Below are positions 22,876 to 32,424 of a stretch of 64,000 bases of DNA, piece after piece. The position numbers and the translations under genes were made by a program. The stretch comes from Erinaceus europaeus (Eukaryota; Chordata; Mammalia; Eulipotyphla; Erinaceidae): contig NC_080165.1 in assembly GCF_950295315.1 (NCBI RefSeq), positions 4,442,187-4,506,186 on the forward strand. Direction: 5' to 3'. Positions within the stretch are counted from its first letter, which is position 1, and every line of letters begins with the position of its first letter. The notes under the pieces were generated by a model. That model ran no database searches, was not told the origin of the DNA, and saw nothing but the letters and a program-made list of their open reading frames with translations.

Positions 22876-24109
22876 AGAGTCCTTTGCTGTGGTGCAGTGC
22901 CCCATGTCCATCCATGTCTCACTCTGTGCTCTCCTCCCTCCCAGAGTCCTTTGCTGTGGTGCAGTGCCCCATGTCCATCCATGTCTCACCCTGTGCTCTC
23001 CTCCCTCCCAGAGTCCTTTGCTGTGGTGCAGTGCCCCATGTCCATCCATGTCTCACCCTGTGCTCTCCTCCCTCCCAGAGTCCTTTGCTGTGGTGCAGTG
23101 CCCCATGTCCATCCATGTCTCACCCTGTGCTCTCCCTCCCTCCCAGAGTCCTTTGCTGTGGTGCAGTGCCCCATGTCCATCCATGGCTCACCCTGTGCTC
23201 TCCTCCCTCCCAGAGTCCTTTGCTGTGGTGCAGTACCCCATGTCCATCCATGTCTCACCCTGTGCTCTCCCTCCCTCCCAGAGTCCTTTGTTGTGGTGCA
23301 GTGCCCCATGTCCATCCATGTCTCACCCTGTGCTCTCCTCCCTCCCAGAGTCCTTTGCTGTGGTGCAGTGCCCCATGTCCATCCATGCCTCACCCTGTGC
23401 TCTCCTCCCTCCCAGAGTCCTTTGTGTGGTGCAGTGCCCCATGTCCATCCATGTCTCACCCTGTGCTCTCCTCCCTCCCAGAGTCCTTTGCTGTGGTGCA
23501 GTGCCCCATGTCCATCCATGTCTCACCCTGTGCTCTCCTCCCTCCCAGAGTCCTTTGCTGTGGTGCAGTGCCCCATGTCCATCCATGTCTCACCCTGTGC
23601 CCTCCTCCCTCCCAGAGTCCTTTGCTGTGGTGCAGTGCCCCATGTCCATCCATGGCTCACCCTGTGCTCTCCTCCCTCCCAGAGTCCTTTGCTGTGGTGC
23701 AGTACCCCATGTCCATCCATGTCTCACCCTGTGCTCTCCCTCCCTCCCAGAGTCCTTTGTTGTGGTGCAGTGCCCCATGTCCATCCATGTCTCACCCTGT
23801 GCTCTCCTCCCTCCCAGAGTCCTTTGCTGTGGTGCAGTGCCCCATGTCCATCCATGCCTCACCCTGTGCTCTCCTCCCTCCCAGAGTCCTTTGTGTGGTG
23901 CAGTGCCCCATGTCCATCCATGTGTCACTCTGTGCTCTCCTCCCTCCCAGAGTCCTTTGCTGTGGTGCAGTGCCCCATGTCCATCCATATCTCACTCTGT
24001 GCTCTCCTCCCTCCCAGAGTCCTTTGCTGTGGTGCAGTGCCCCATGTCCATCCATGTCTCACTCTGTGCTCTCCTCCCTCCCAGAGTCCTTTGCTGTGGT
24101 GCAGTGCCC
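22876..24109. repeat. 67-bp minisatellite, about 18 copies, with a 7-unit higher-order duplication
   Basis: The unit runs AGTCCTTTGCTGTGGTGCAG, TGCCCCATGTCCATCCATG, TCTCACCCTGTGCTCTCC, TCCCTCCCAG. Most units are 67 bp, with 66- and 68-bp variants. Shared rare variants recur exactly 469 bp (7 units) apart: GGCTCA at 23185 and 23654, AGTACCCC at 23232 and 23701, TTTGTTG at 23287 and 23756, ATGCCT at 23385 and 23854, TTTGTGTGG at 23421 and 23890. The unit lacks stop codons in all six frames, producing long meaningless ORFs. About 1.7 further units continue after the LTR (24574-24690). Confidence 0.97.
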
Positions 24110-24573
24110 TGTTGGTATGCATGAGACCCCTTCTGTTTCATTTGGTTTAAATCCCCTCTGCTTAACACTATTCTATTTACATAACCACTTCATTCTATTT
24201 ACATAACCGCTGTTAACAAGCACCTCCCTCAAGGGCATTGGTTCAATCCCCACTGTTTCATGATATGTTTTTGCTCCACCCCCCCTCCTTGTCACACCCT
24301 GATCCCCTCTTTGTCACACTCTGATTTTCACCAGTCACTTTTCTCTCCACCCTCTCTATGTCACATCCTGTTTCCACCTTACTTGGCAAGTATATATAAA
24401 GACAGCATTGTGAGTTTTAGAGTACTGTACTTTAGTTTAGCTCGGCTTAGATTGTGCTGCGTCCTGCATGAATAAAGAGATACTGCCTACAGCTCAACCA
24501 TGAATCCCTGGTCGTCTGTTACCCGCCTGTGAAGCCAGCCCGGCGAAAACAACATAACCCGTCGAAAACAACA
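24110..24573 (+). mobile_element. Solo LTR 'B' inserted in the minisatellite
   Basis: TGTTGGTATG...AAAACAACA, 464 bp, with an exact 6-bp TSD GTGCCC at 24104-24109 and 24574-24579. It contains TATATAAAG near 24393 and AATAAAG at about 24472. Because the target is a known repeat unit, the pre-insertion sequence (GTGCAGTGCCCCATGTCC) is certain. The U3 part (TTGTCACACTCTGATTTTCA, CACATCCTGTTTCCACC) matches LTR 'D'. Confidence 0.93.
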
Positions 24574-24690
24574 GTGCCCCATGTCCATCCATGTCTCACT
24601 CTGTGCTCTCCTCCCTCCCAGAGTCCTTTGCTTTGGTGCAGTGCCCTATGTCCATCCATGTCTCACCCTGTGCTCTCCCTCCCCGTCCCT
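24574..24690. repeat. Distal minisatellite units beyond the LTR
   Basis: About 1.7 units: GTGCCCCATGTCCATCCATG through CTCCCTCCCAGAGTCC, then a partial unit ending in GTGCTCTCCCTCC. Confidence 0.93.
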
Positions 24691-25074
24691 TCTTTATTAA
24701 GTCCAGATAATAAGTGAGATCATTTGGTAATTCTCCTCCTCTTTTTGGCTCACTTCACTCAGAATGGTGTGCTCAACTTTCAAGATGATACAAAAGAAAC
24801 AACTTCATGACCTGTAACAGCTCAGTAATAATTCCTCCAGTAGATAAGCCACAGATATTTTTTTTTTAGCCACTCACATCTGATGTTGTACCTCTGGGTT
24901 GGTTCCAGGTTCTGTAAATTACATTAAATTTCTAATCACCAGAGAACTAGAGTAATGCTATATTAAATATAAGGCTGTTTTTATATAAATCTTATAGTAG
25001 TATGAGTGTATAAATGTGTTTCATATATGTGTGTGTATACTTGTATGTATCCCATATAGCTATGTAGTTAAAAA

Positions 25075-25373
25075 TAAAATAATATGGGAAATACAAATAA
25101 AAACGACAATGACAGAGTATTTTACAGCCATATGAGAATGCTACTTGTCAGAAAAGACAACAACTCCAGGTGTTGGGTCTCACTGAGGGGAAGGGACTCT
25201 CCTGTATCAATGGGTGAAGTATAACTTAGCTTAACTCCATGGAAAAGAGCTGGGCACTGTGTCAGCATTCTAGAAACATACCTGTCCTATGCATGAGACA
25301 GAAGTCTCTCTCCTAGAGCTCAGTAACGTTAACACCAAGTAAACAAAGGCTGAATTAAAAAAATTGAAAAACA
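25075..25373 (+). pseudogene. L1 ORF2 fragment, 5' of an inserted SINE
   Basis: AATACAAATAAAAACGACAATGACAG and AGAAAAGACAACAACTCCAGG follow the L1 ORF2 stretch that encodes the region before CWRGCG. Heavily mutated. Confidence 0.65.
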
Positions 25374-25655
25374 GGGAGTCGGGCTGTAGCGCAGTGGGTT
25401 AAGCGCAGGTGGCGCAAAGCACAAGGACCGGCATAAGGATCCCGGTTCAAACCCCGGCTCCCCACCTGCAGGGGAGTCGCTTCACAGGCGGTGAAGCAGG
25501 TCTGCAGGTGTCTGTCTTTCTCTCCCCCTCTCTGTCTTCCCCTCCTCTCTCCATTTCTCTCTGTCCTATCCAACAATGACAACAACAATAATAACTACAA
25601 CAATAAAACAACAAGGGCAACAAAAGGGAATAAATAAATAAAATAAATATTAAAA
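25374..25655 (+). repeat. tRNA-derived SINE, long subtype
   Basis: Near-consensus sense copy: GGGAGTCGGGCTGTAGCGCAG, GGTTCAAACCCCGG, GGGGAGTCGCTTCACAGGCG, CAACAATAAAACAACAAGGG, AATAAATAAATAAAATAAAT. Its good match to the other copies suggests youth. Confidence 0.95.
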
Positions 25656-26110
25656 AAAAATTTAAAAAGAAACTTTATAGAAGATGATATCCAGAGGTAT
25701 ATGAGAATGTCATATATTAGAAAGGACAGTAACAACAAATGTTGGAGAGGATGTGGAGAAAATGGACACTCCTGCACTACTGGTGGGAGTATAAATTGAT
25801 CCAACCCTTTTGGAGACAATCTGGAGATTTCTCAGAACCCTAGAAATAAAACCGCCTTATGACCCAGCAATTTCTCTCCTAGGTATTTACCGAAAGGAAA
25901 GGAAAACACCTTTCAGAAGAGATCTGAATGGAACTGGAAATCATCAGTCTGAGTGAGCAAGTCCAAAAGAGAAGGACAAACACCGAATGGTCTCACTTAT
26001 AATTGAGACCTAATAAGTAGGGACAGGGAGGGAGAAAAAAGTGAAACATGAACTGGGCTTGGCCTATTGCATCAAAGCAAGAAACTCTGGGGAGAGGGAG
26101 AGGGAGAGGG
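25656..26110 (+). pseudogene. L1 ORF2 C-terminus and 3' UTR fragment
   Basis: It contains TGTTGGAGAGGATGTGGAGAA, CCCAGCAATTTCTCTCCTAGG, CTTATAATTGAGACCTAATAAG and GAACTGGGCTTGGCCTATTGC, in L1 order, with internal deletions. An (AGAGGG)n run closes it at about 26093-26118. Confidence 0.78.
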
Positions 26111-26239
26111 AGAGGGAGGAGCAGAAGAGAACTATGGGCCAGTGCTAATGAAATTCCGTGCTTGTGACTGTGACTGCACTGTGAGGCACCGGCCCCCGCT
26201 CTAAAAACAAAAGAAATTGAGAGTAAAAGTTATTGTACT

Positions 26240-26511
26240 GGGAGTCCGGCAGTAGCACAGGAGGCGCAAAGCGCAAGGATCCGCTTAAGGATCCCGGTTC
26301 GAGCCCCCGCTCCCCACGTGCAGGGGAGTCGCTTCACAGGCGGTGAAGCAGGTCTGCAGGTGTCTGTCTTTCTCTCCTCCCACCCAGTCTTCCCCTCCTC
26401 TCTCCATTTCTCTCTGTCCTATCCAACAATGACCACAACAATAATAACTACAACAAGAAAACAAGAGCAATAAAAAGAAGTAAATAAATAAACAAATATT
26501 TAACCAAAAAA
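26240..26511 (+). repeat. tRNA-derived SINE, long subtype
   Basis: Sense copy with a deletion in the A-box region (AGCACAGGAGGCGCAAAGCG), an intact GGTTCGAGCCCCC B box and a tail running into the GGA tract. Left TSD GTTATTGTACT at 26229-26239. Confidence 0.92.
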
Positions 26512-26862
26512 GTAAAGAAGAAGGAGGAGAAGGAGAAGGAGGAGGAGGAGGAGGAGGAGGAGAAGGAGGAGGAGGAGCAGGAGGAGGAGGAGCAGGAGGA
26601 GGAGGAGCATGAGGAGGAGGAGCAGGAGGAGGAGGAGAGGAGGAGGAGGAGGAGGATGGGGAAGAGGAGGGGGATGGGGAGGGTGAGGAGGAGGAGGGGG
26701 AGGAGAAGGAGGGGGAGGAGAAGGAGGAGGAGGAGCAGGAGGAGGAGGAGGAGCAGGAGGGAGGAGGAGGAGCAGGAGGAGGAGGAGCGGGAGGAAGAGG
26801 AGGGGGAGGAGGAGGAGGGGAGGAGGAGGAGGAGGGGGAGGAGGGGAGGAGGAGGAGGAGGA
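26512..26862 (+). repeat. (GGA)n purine tract expanded from a SINE tail
   Basis: About 350 bp made almost only of G and A, mostly GGA with GCA and GGG variants. The partner TSD GTTATTGCACT lies directly after it at 26863-26873, so the tract lies inside the SINE insertion. The Glu/Arg and Ser/Leu-rich frames over it are artefacts. Confidence 0.93.
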
Positions 26863-27145
26863 GTTATTGCACTATTCTCGTATATTGCCGACACCCCTTT
26901 GTCTCCTCTGGATTTCAGCTACAACTATCTCTGGGTGTATTCATGGTATCTAGAATATGTATTTGTTTTGTCAATTTTGACATAAATATGTTCTGTCATT
27001 TTCATCTCTAATAATGAAAACTGTCAGGAGCTATGTCTCTCTCTTCTTTCTGTCTCTTTCTCTTTTTTTTTGTTATTTTTGTTATCACACCAATGCTAAA
27101 ATGAATACATGCATTCATATAGTTGTGCACATATAAATGTACTTA

Positions 27146-27420
27146 TTTATTTATTCCGTTTTTTTGCTTTTGGCTTTTTTGTGTTTGTTTGTTTTGTTTT
27201 TATTGTTGTTGTTGTTTTTGGATAGGACAGAGAAAAATCGGGAGAGGAGGGGAAGACAGAGAGGGAGAGAGAAAGACAGACACCTGCAGACCTGCTTCCC
27301 CTCCTGTGAAGCGACCTCCTCTGCAGATGGGGAGCTGAGGGCTAGAACCGTGATCTTTATGCTGGTCCTTACGTTTTGTGCCACCTGCACTTAACCTGCT
27401 GTGCTACCATCCTGACTCCT
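27146..27420 (-). repeat. tRNA-derived SINE, long subtype
   Basis: Antisense copy with TSD AAATGTACTTA (27135-27145) and GAATGTACCTA (27421-27431), two mismatches. Confidence 0.9.
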
Positions 27421-27720
27421 GAATGTACCTATTTTTGTGGAAAAATGACTGGGAGCTACTTTTTGGGCAAGTTTATAAATACTTTCATTTTGATAGCTGC
27501 ATTCAATTTATACTATCTCTATACTTCCTTTAACTTGAACTTGTACTAAATAGCATACAAATTTCTTATCCACTGTTTCTTTGCCAACACTGATGCTATA
27601 AATACCTTTTTTTTTCAAAAACTATTGGATGAATAATGTCATATTAGTATAGTTTTCGGCAGCATTTATTAGGCCTATATGAGTTGGTTATTTACAGTTT
27701 TCATGAGCAAATCTGGCAGA
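27421..27720. other. AT-rich, nothing recognised
   Basis: No repeat family recognised between the SINE and LTR 'C'. Confidence 0.45.
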
Positions 27721-27726
27721 TATGAT

Positions 27727-28603
27727 TGTTGGGCTAACGTCAAGGGCATTTCTTCCCAGGCACATGCTCTCTGGGTTGGAGAGAACTCGACCAGAGCCAA
27801 CCTGGGCTGCTGCTTACTCAGTGATGCAGGAGAGAAACCAGGAACTCGTGGCAGAGCAGGAACGCAATGCCATGCATTTATTGATCAGAGTCAATGCCTT
27901 TATATATATATCTTTACCGGAAGTGGCAAGTCAGAAAAGGAAATGGCTAGGAGACGGGGTAAGAAAAGAACACGAAGGTAGAAAGCTTCCATAGCAGCTG
28001 TTGTGAAGGTTCTCCTTCTTCTAGCATTTGCCCTTCTTCCGTAGCCAGTCAACAGCGTCGGGTTGAGCCTGATGTAAAGTTTCGACACCTCCTTTGAATC
28101 TGGAGAGGTGGCAGTCGTTGACTATGTGGGTCATAGTCTGTCTGGAGCCGCAGGGGCAGTTCGGGTCGTCTCTGGCTCCCCAGCGATGGAACATAGCGGC
28201 GCACCGGCCATGGCCTGTTCAATAGCGATTGAGGAGGGCCCGATCATAACGTGCTAGGTCAAAGCCGGGTGGACGCTCGCAGGGGTCTGTGATGTGGTGT
28301 TTGTTCTTTACCTCAGCTGACTGCCAACTCTGTTTCCAAGAGACTGGAACAGAGAAGTTAAGTGTAGGCGCAGGGGACCAGATTGGGTCACGAGACGTCA
28401 AGCGTTGGACAGGGTGGGCGAAGATATCCACGTATATTGGCAGGTCCGGTCGAGCGTAGACGTGGGAAATGAACTTAGGTGAAGGTTCTAACCAGTGGGA
28501 TTAAACCAATACCCTGCAGGCAACATGGGTCTCATGCAAAACAGTGATTATGTAAACAGACGACAGCATCAGAAATGGAGCAGAGCAGGGGGGCTGCCCG
28601 ACA
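27727..28603 (-). mobile_element. Solo LTR 'C' with a Vingi insertion
   Basis: Minus-strand LTR with TG...CA ends and an exact 6-bp TSD TATGAT at 27721-27726 and 28604-28609. Without the 465-bp insertion and one copy of its 11-bp TSD it would be about 401 bp. AATAAA (as TTTATTGATCAG near 27881) and a TATATATAA-like stretch (27898-27912) lie in the expected U3/R positions. It pairs with LTR 'A' over both U3 and U5. Confidence 0.93.
28014..28478 (-). mobile_element. Vingi-like non-LTR retrotransposon, 3' fragment
   Basis: 5'-truncated insertion bounded by an exact 11-bp TSD GTGAAGGTTCT at 28003-28013 and 28479-28489. On the minus strand one frame runs through PPGFDLARYDRALLNRY, an in-frame TGA, GHGRCAAMFHRWGARDD, the zinc-knuckle-like CPCGSRQTMTHIVNDC, SRFKGGVETLHQAQP and DWLRKKGKC, then TAG and a GAAGAAGG end. 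The upstream endonuclease and RT core are missing. This C-terminus is unlike L1 and fits the Ingi/Vingi type; assignment to Vingi rests on recalled hedgehog literature. Confidence 0.82.
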
Positions 28604-28689
28604 TATGATTTGAAAAACTGTATTTGATTTTTCTCAAAACTTTTGTGTTATAGTTTATCACTAAGTGCTATGCACACTGCTAAAAAAAG

Positions 28690-29120
28690 TCCCTTAAAAA
28701 TTACAATCTATACACACAATGAAATAATATGCAGCTATTAAGAATAATGAATCCATGGTGTGGGAGGTGGCGCAGTGGCTAAGACATTGGATTCTCAAGC
28801 ATGGGGTCCTGAGTTCGATGTCTGGCAGCACATGTACCAGAGTGGTATCTGGTTCTTTCTCTCGTATCTCTCTCAGTAATTAATAAATAAAATCTTTATA
28901 AAAGAAGGATAATTAATCCATCATCTCTGACCCATTTGAATGAAGTTTGAAGGAATTATTTTAAGAGAGAGAAGTCAGAAAGAGAAAGATGAGTATGGGT
29001 TGACCCTACTCATAAACGGAATGAGAGAGAAGAACAAAAAGGCAAACACAAAGGAGACTGGGTTTAGTGTATTGCAGGAAAGTAAAAGACTTCATGGAGG
29101 GAGGTCTTAAGCTCATTTGT
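28690..29120 (+). pseudogene. L1 ORF2 end and 3' UTR fragment, split by a SINE
   Basis: It contains ACAATGAAATAATATGCAGC before the SINE, then CTCTGACCCATTTGAATG and AGAAAGAGAAAGATGAGTATGG after it, matching the last ORF2 codons seen intact at 4400-4556. Confidence 0.8.
28757..28908 (+). repeat. SINE (GTGGTCTGGGAGGTGGC family)
   Basis: GTGTGGGAGGTGGCGCAGTGG, CTCAAGCATGGGGTCCTGAG, GCAGCACATGTACCAGAG, TTAATAAATAAAATC tail. 13-bp TSD ATAATGAATCCAT (28744-28756) and ATAATTAATCCAT (28909-28921). Inserted in L1 ORF2. Confidence 0.9.
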
Positions 29121-30124
29121 AGGGGGTGGGCGTAGGGACATAGACCTATAGTGATAGGGATTATGTTAATCTATGACCTAGTAATTTAGCAAGAACAGCT
29201 ATTCTCACAAAAAGTCCCTTCTTGCACAATGTTTAAATTATTCAGGATGTGTGTTTACTCTACAGATGATTCTGTTGTTTAATGACAATCTTCATGGTTT
29301 CTGATGATGTGACAAATTTAGGAAAGCAGAGAAATGATCATAAACACAATACCCAAAGCAGTTATCACATAAAGGTTGGTGGATGATTGACTAATACAAC
29401 ATTTGAAAAGCTTCTGAAAAGAATACAAATTTCAAAGGAAATAAAAGAACAAGCCCAAAACAAGAAAAATATGTGCAATAAGATTGATAAAAGAAACACT
29501 TTCCTATATACACTCAATCTTTACAGAACATAAAGAAGTACCATAGAGATTTTCATACATATGTATGTACTTATATACAGGCTTTGGTAACAAACACTTA
29601 AACTTACAGACATAAGAATCTTATGAGTAATATTTTGAAGATACTTGCATATCTATAAAGTTATATAAAATATGTAAAGTCATTGATCCAGAAATTCTAC
29701 TGGGATTTTATATGAAAGAATTGAATAACTACATTGCAATGCTCATGTTCACATTATTATATAATTGTAATACTGTTCATAAAGGCAGATCTTTTAATAT
29801 AGGCAAAATGGATTTTATATGGAAAGGAAAGTTACCACCGATGAATTTGATTTGACATATAAAAATGGACAAGGGAAATTTCATGTGAAAAAGCGTATTA
29901 ACAATTCACATTCATTCCACTTTAAATATGTAGATTTAAAATTTCAGTGGTGTCAAAAAGTTTCATGTCTGTGCAGTTTAAAGATAATTAATCCTGGTAT
30001 TGAAGCAAAATAGACACACAGATCAATGGGACAAAATTTCAAGCTTAGAAATAATTCTAAACAGATATAAAAATTAATATATGACAGTTAACATATGTTC
30101 TGAACCTTAAATGGAGAAAGAATT
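29121..30124. other. AT-rich unassigned sequence
   Basis: I see no recognisable repeat. A 64-codon open frame at 29819-30013 has no features I can name. Confidence 0.45.
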
Positions 30125-30339
30125 AGGGTCTGGGCAGTGGTGCAGTGGATTAAGTGCACATAGTACCAAGCACAAGGATCCCAGTTCAAGCTCTTGGCTC
30201 CCCACCTACAGGGGTGGGGGGGTCTCTTCACAAGTGGTGAAGCAGGTCTGCAGGTGTCTATCTTTCTCTCCCCCTTCTATATATTTCTTTCCCCTCTATC
30301 TTCTCCTCCCCTCTCAATTTCTCTCTGTCCTATCAAAAG

Positions 30340-30390
<51 letters not shown>

Positions 30391-30530
30391 AAGAAAGAAA
30401 GAAAGAGGAAGAAAGAAAAAGAGAAGGAAAAAGAAAAATGACTACAGAAGCTGTGGATTCATAGCGTAGTCACTGAACCCCAGCAATAACCCTGGAGGCA
30501 AATAAATAAATAAATAAATAAATAGATAGA
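30125..30530 (+). repeat. tRNA-derived SINE with expanded GA/GAAA tract and extended 3' end
   Basis: GGGTCTGGGCAGTGGTGCAG head, CAAGTGGTGAAGCAGGTC body, a 90-bp GA/GAAA tract (about 30338-30430), then GTGGATTCATAGCG, CCCTGGAGGCAAATAAATAAA. Confidence 0.9.
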
Positions 30531-31256
30531 TAGAGAAAAAGTATCTTTTCAAAGAATGACATTGGGAAAATTCCATGAAGACTAGCAGAACAGTAAAACA
30601 GGGCCACTTCTTTATGTGCACCAAAGTCAGTAAGCATCAGAGACCCAGATACTAGACCAGACACTATAAACCACATAGAGAAAGCACTTCAGAACTCTCC
30701 ATGATGTTGGTTTCTGAAATATCTTTGGAGACTAAAACTCAACAGCAAGGAAAATCGAAAGCTAAAATAGACCAATGGTACCACATCAGACCAAAAAGCT
30801 TCTACACACAAAAAATAAGTAAATAAAAAAGGAGAACTCTCCACCAAATTAGGAAGTCATCCTATGTATAGGGAACATATATTTATGTGACACATGTCTG
30901 CTGACTGAAAGACAGGAATAAATCACAAAACTTAAACCAAACAATCCCATTAATACAGGAATGAAAGATCCTAACACACTCTTCCCCCAAAGAATAAGTT
31001 CAGACCAGCAACAGGAATGTGGGAAACAAGTGTTCAGATTCACAGGTGATGACTGAAAAGCAAATCAAAATAACAAGGGCGTCCCTACCTCTTCATATCT
31101 GTGACTAAAAGAACAGAAGCAACTGCTGAGGATGCTGATGGCAGAAGTGGAATAGAGGGGGGTGGGCAGGCTTTTTACAACATTGACAATGTGCATAGTT
31201 GCATTTCCTGTGGAAAACAATCTGGTGATCCTTTAAAATATTAAAAATGAAGCTAC

Positions 31257-31470
31257 TGGGGGCCAGGTGGTGTCGCACCTGGGTGAGCGCACACGTTACA
31301 ATGTGCAAGGACCCAGGTTCAAGCCCCCAGTCCCCACCTGCAGGGGGAAAGCTTCACCAGTGGTGAATCAGGGTTGCAGGTGTCTCTCTGTCTTTCACCC
31401 TCTCTTAACTCCTCATTCCCTCTTGACTTCTGACTGTCTATCCAATAAATAAATAAATATAACTAAAAAA
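31257..31470 (+). repeat. tRNA-derived SINE, short subtype
   Basis: Sense copy GGGGGCCAGGTGGTGTCGCAC, GGTTCAAGCCCCC, AAAGCTTCACCAGTGG. 17-bp TSD ATTAAAAATGAAGCTAC (31240-31256) and ATTAAAAATGGAGCTAC (31471-31487), one mismatch. Confidence 0.93.
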
Positions 31471-31575
31471 ATTAAAAATGGAGCTACCATGATATCTGGC
31501 AATTCTTTCCCGAAGTATTGGACCCAAAACATCACAAGAGTCTGTGTTCCAGTGGATCAAGGCACAAGTTTGTTT

Positions 31576-31860
31576 ATTTAAAAAAAGCACTATGGGAAAG
31601 AGAGAGACAGGCTGGAGTATGGATTGACTTGCCAACGCCCATGTTCAGCAGGGAAACAATTACAGAAGCCAGACTTTCCACCTTCTGCAACCCACAATGA
31701 CCCTGGATCCATATTCACAGAGGGATAAAGAATAGGAAAGCTTCCAATGGAAGGGAGGGAATGTGGGGTTCTGGTGGTGGGGTTTGTGTGGAATTATACC
31801 CCTCTTAGCCTATAGTCTTATCAATATTTCCATTTTATAAATTAAAAAATTAAAAATCAA
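31576..31860 (+). repeat. L1 3' UTR terminus
   Basis: AAAGAGAGAGACAGGCTGG, CAATTACAGAAGCCAGAC, TCTGGTGGTGGGG, TTTCCATTTTATAAATTAAAA. This 3' end recurs at 32425, 43240, 49130 and, antisense, at 3255 and 58405. It defines the local L1 subfamily. Confidence 0.85.
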
Positions 31861-32105
31861 TTTGTAAAAGCCTTTATTTCAAAGCAACCCAAATGCTGGC
31901 AGACAGGTGGACTTTTCAGGAAGTTGTATGTCTATATACACAGTGGGATGCTATTCAACTGTGAGAAATCTGATCTTTCCCCTGTTGTTGCAATTTGGAT
32001 GGAAGTAGAAGAAACTATCAGGTGAAGTCAGTGAGATTATGAAAGACTTATTGCATATTTTAGGTGGGGCTGTGCAAAAGAAAAGCAAATAGAGAGTAAG
32101 CTTAG

Positions 32106-32398
32106 AGGGAGTAGGGCGGTAGCACAGCGGAGTTAAGAGCCAGTGGCACAAAACACAAGGACTGGCGGAAGGATCCCGGTTCGAACCCCTGGGGGCTCCC
32201 CACCTGCAGGGGAGTCACTTCACAAGTAGTGAAGCAGGTCTGCAGGTGTCTGTCTTTCTCTCCCCCTTTCTGTCTTCCCCTTCTCTCTCCATTTCTCTCT
32301 GTCCTAGCCAATAACGACAACAAGAATAACCACAACAATAAAACAAGGGCAACAAAAGGGAATAAATAAATAAATATTGAAATGAATAAATAAATAAA
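32106..32398 (+). repeat. tRNA-derived SINE, long subtype
   Basis: Exact 15-bp TSD AGAGAGTAAGCTTAG at 32091-32105 and 32399-32413. Sense copy ending GGGAATAAATAAATAAATA. Confidence 0.95.
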
Positions 32399-32424
32399 AG
32401 AGAGTAAGCTTAGGTATAGCTTGT

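Larger units (their letters stand above)
22762..24950 (-). mobile_element. L1 3' end (antisense) with its 3' UTR expanded into a minisatellite
   Basis: It begins TTTCTTTATTGAGGCCTTAATGC, an antisense L1 3' end comparable to 50625-50760. After the minisatellite it continues at 24690-24950 with TAAGTGAGATCATTTGG, CTCACTTCACTCAGAATGG and CACTCACATCTGATGTTG, all antisense to the end of L1 ORF2 (the stretch coding for residues after the MEYYAAIK motif). A solo LTR interrupts it at 24110-24573. Confidence 0.78.
30570..32095 (+). pseudogene. L1 ORF2 relic carrying nested insertions
   Basis: TAGACCAATGGTACCACATCAG, ACCAAAAAGCTTCTACAC, AAAGCAAATCAAAATAACAAGG and the distal TATATACACAGTGGGATGC...GAAGTCAGTGAGATTATG follow L1 ORF2 order. 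The relic is broken by a SINE (31257-31470) and an L1 3' end (about 31576-31860) and has many stops. Confidence 0.75.

Noticed and set aside
22876..24109. CRISPR-like array
   Set aside because: The repeats are contiguous 67-bp units without spacers, in vertebrate-type DNA with L1 flanks.
22706..24206. Open frames up to 472 codons in all plus frames and several minus frames
   Set aside because: They are readings of the 67-bp minisatellite. The unit has no stop codon in any frame and 67 is not a multiple of 3, so every frame shows the same peptides in rotation. No gene is implied.
25374..25460. tRNA gene
   Set aside because: The A- and B-box-like head belongs to a SINE. It continues directly into the SINE body and has no mature tRNA 3' end or cloverleaf that I can draw.
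26448..26985. Ser/Leu-rich 148-codon and Arg/Glu-rich 109-codon frames
   Set aside because: Translations of the (GGA)n tract.
27722..28088. Frames of 60-100 codons over LTR 'C'
   Set aside because: They cross LTR and Vingi borders and have no conserved domain except the Vingi C-terminus, which is annotated separately.
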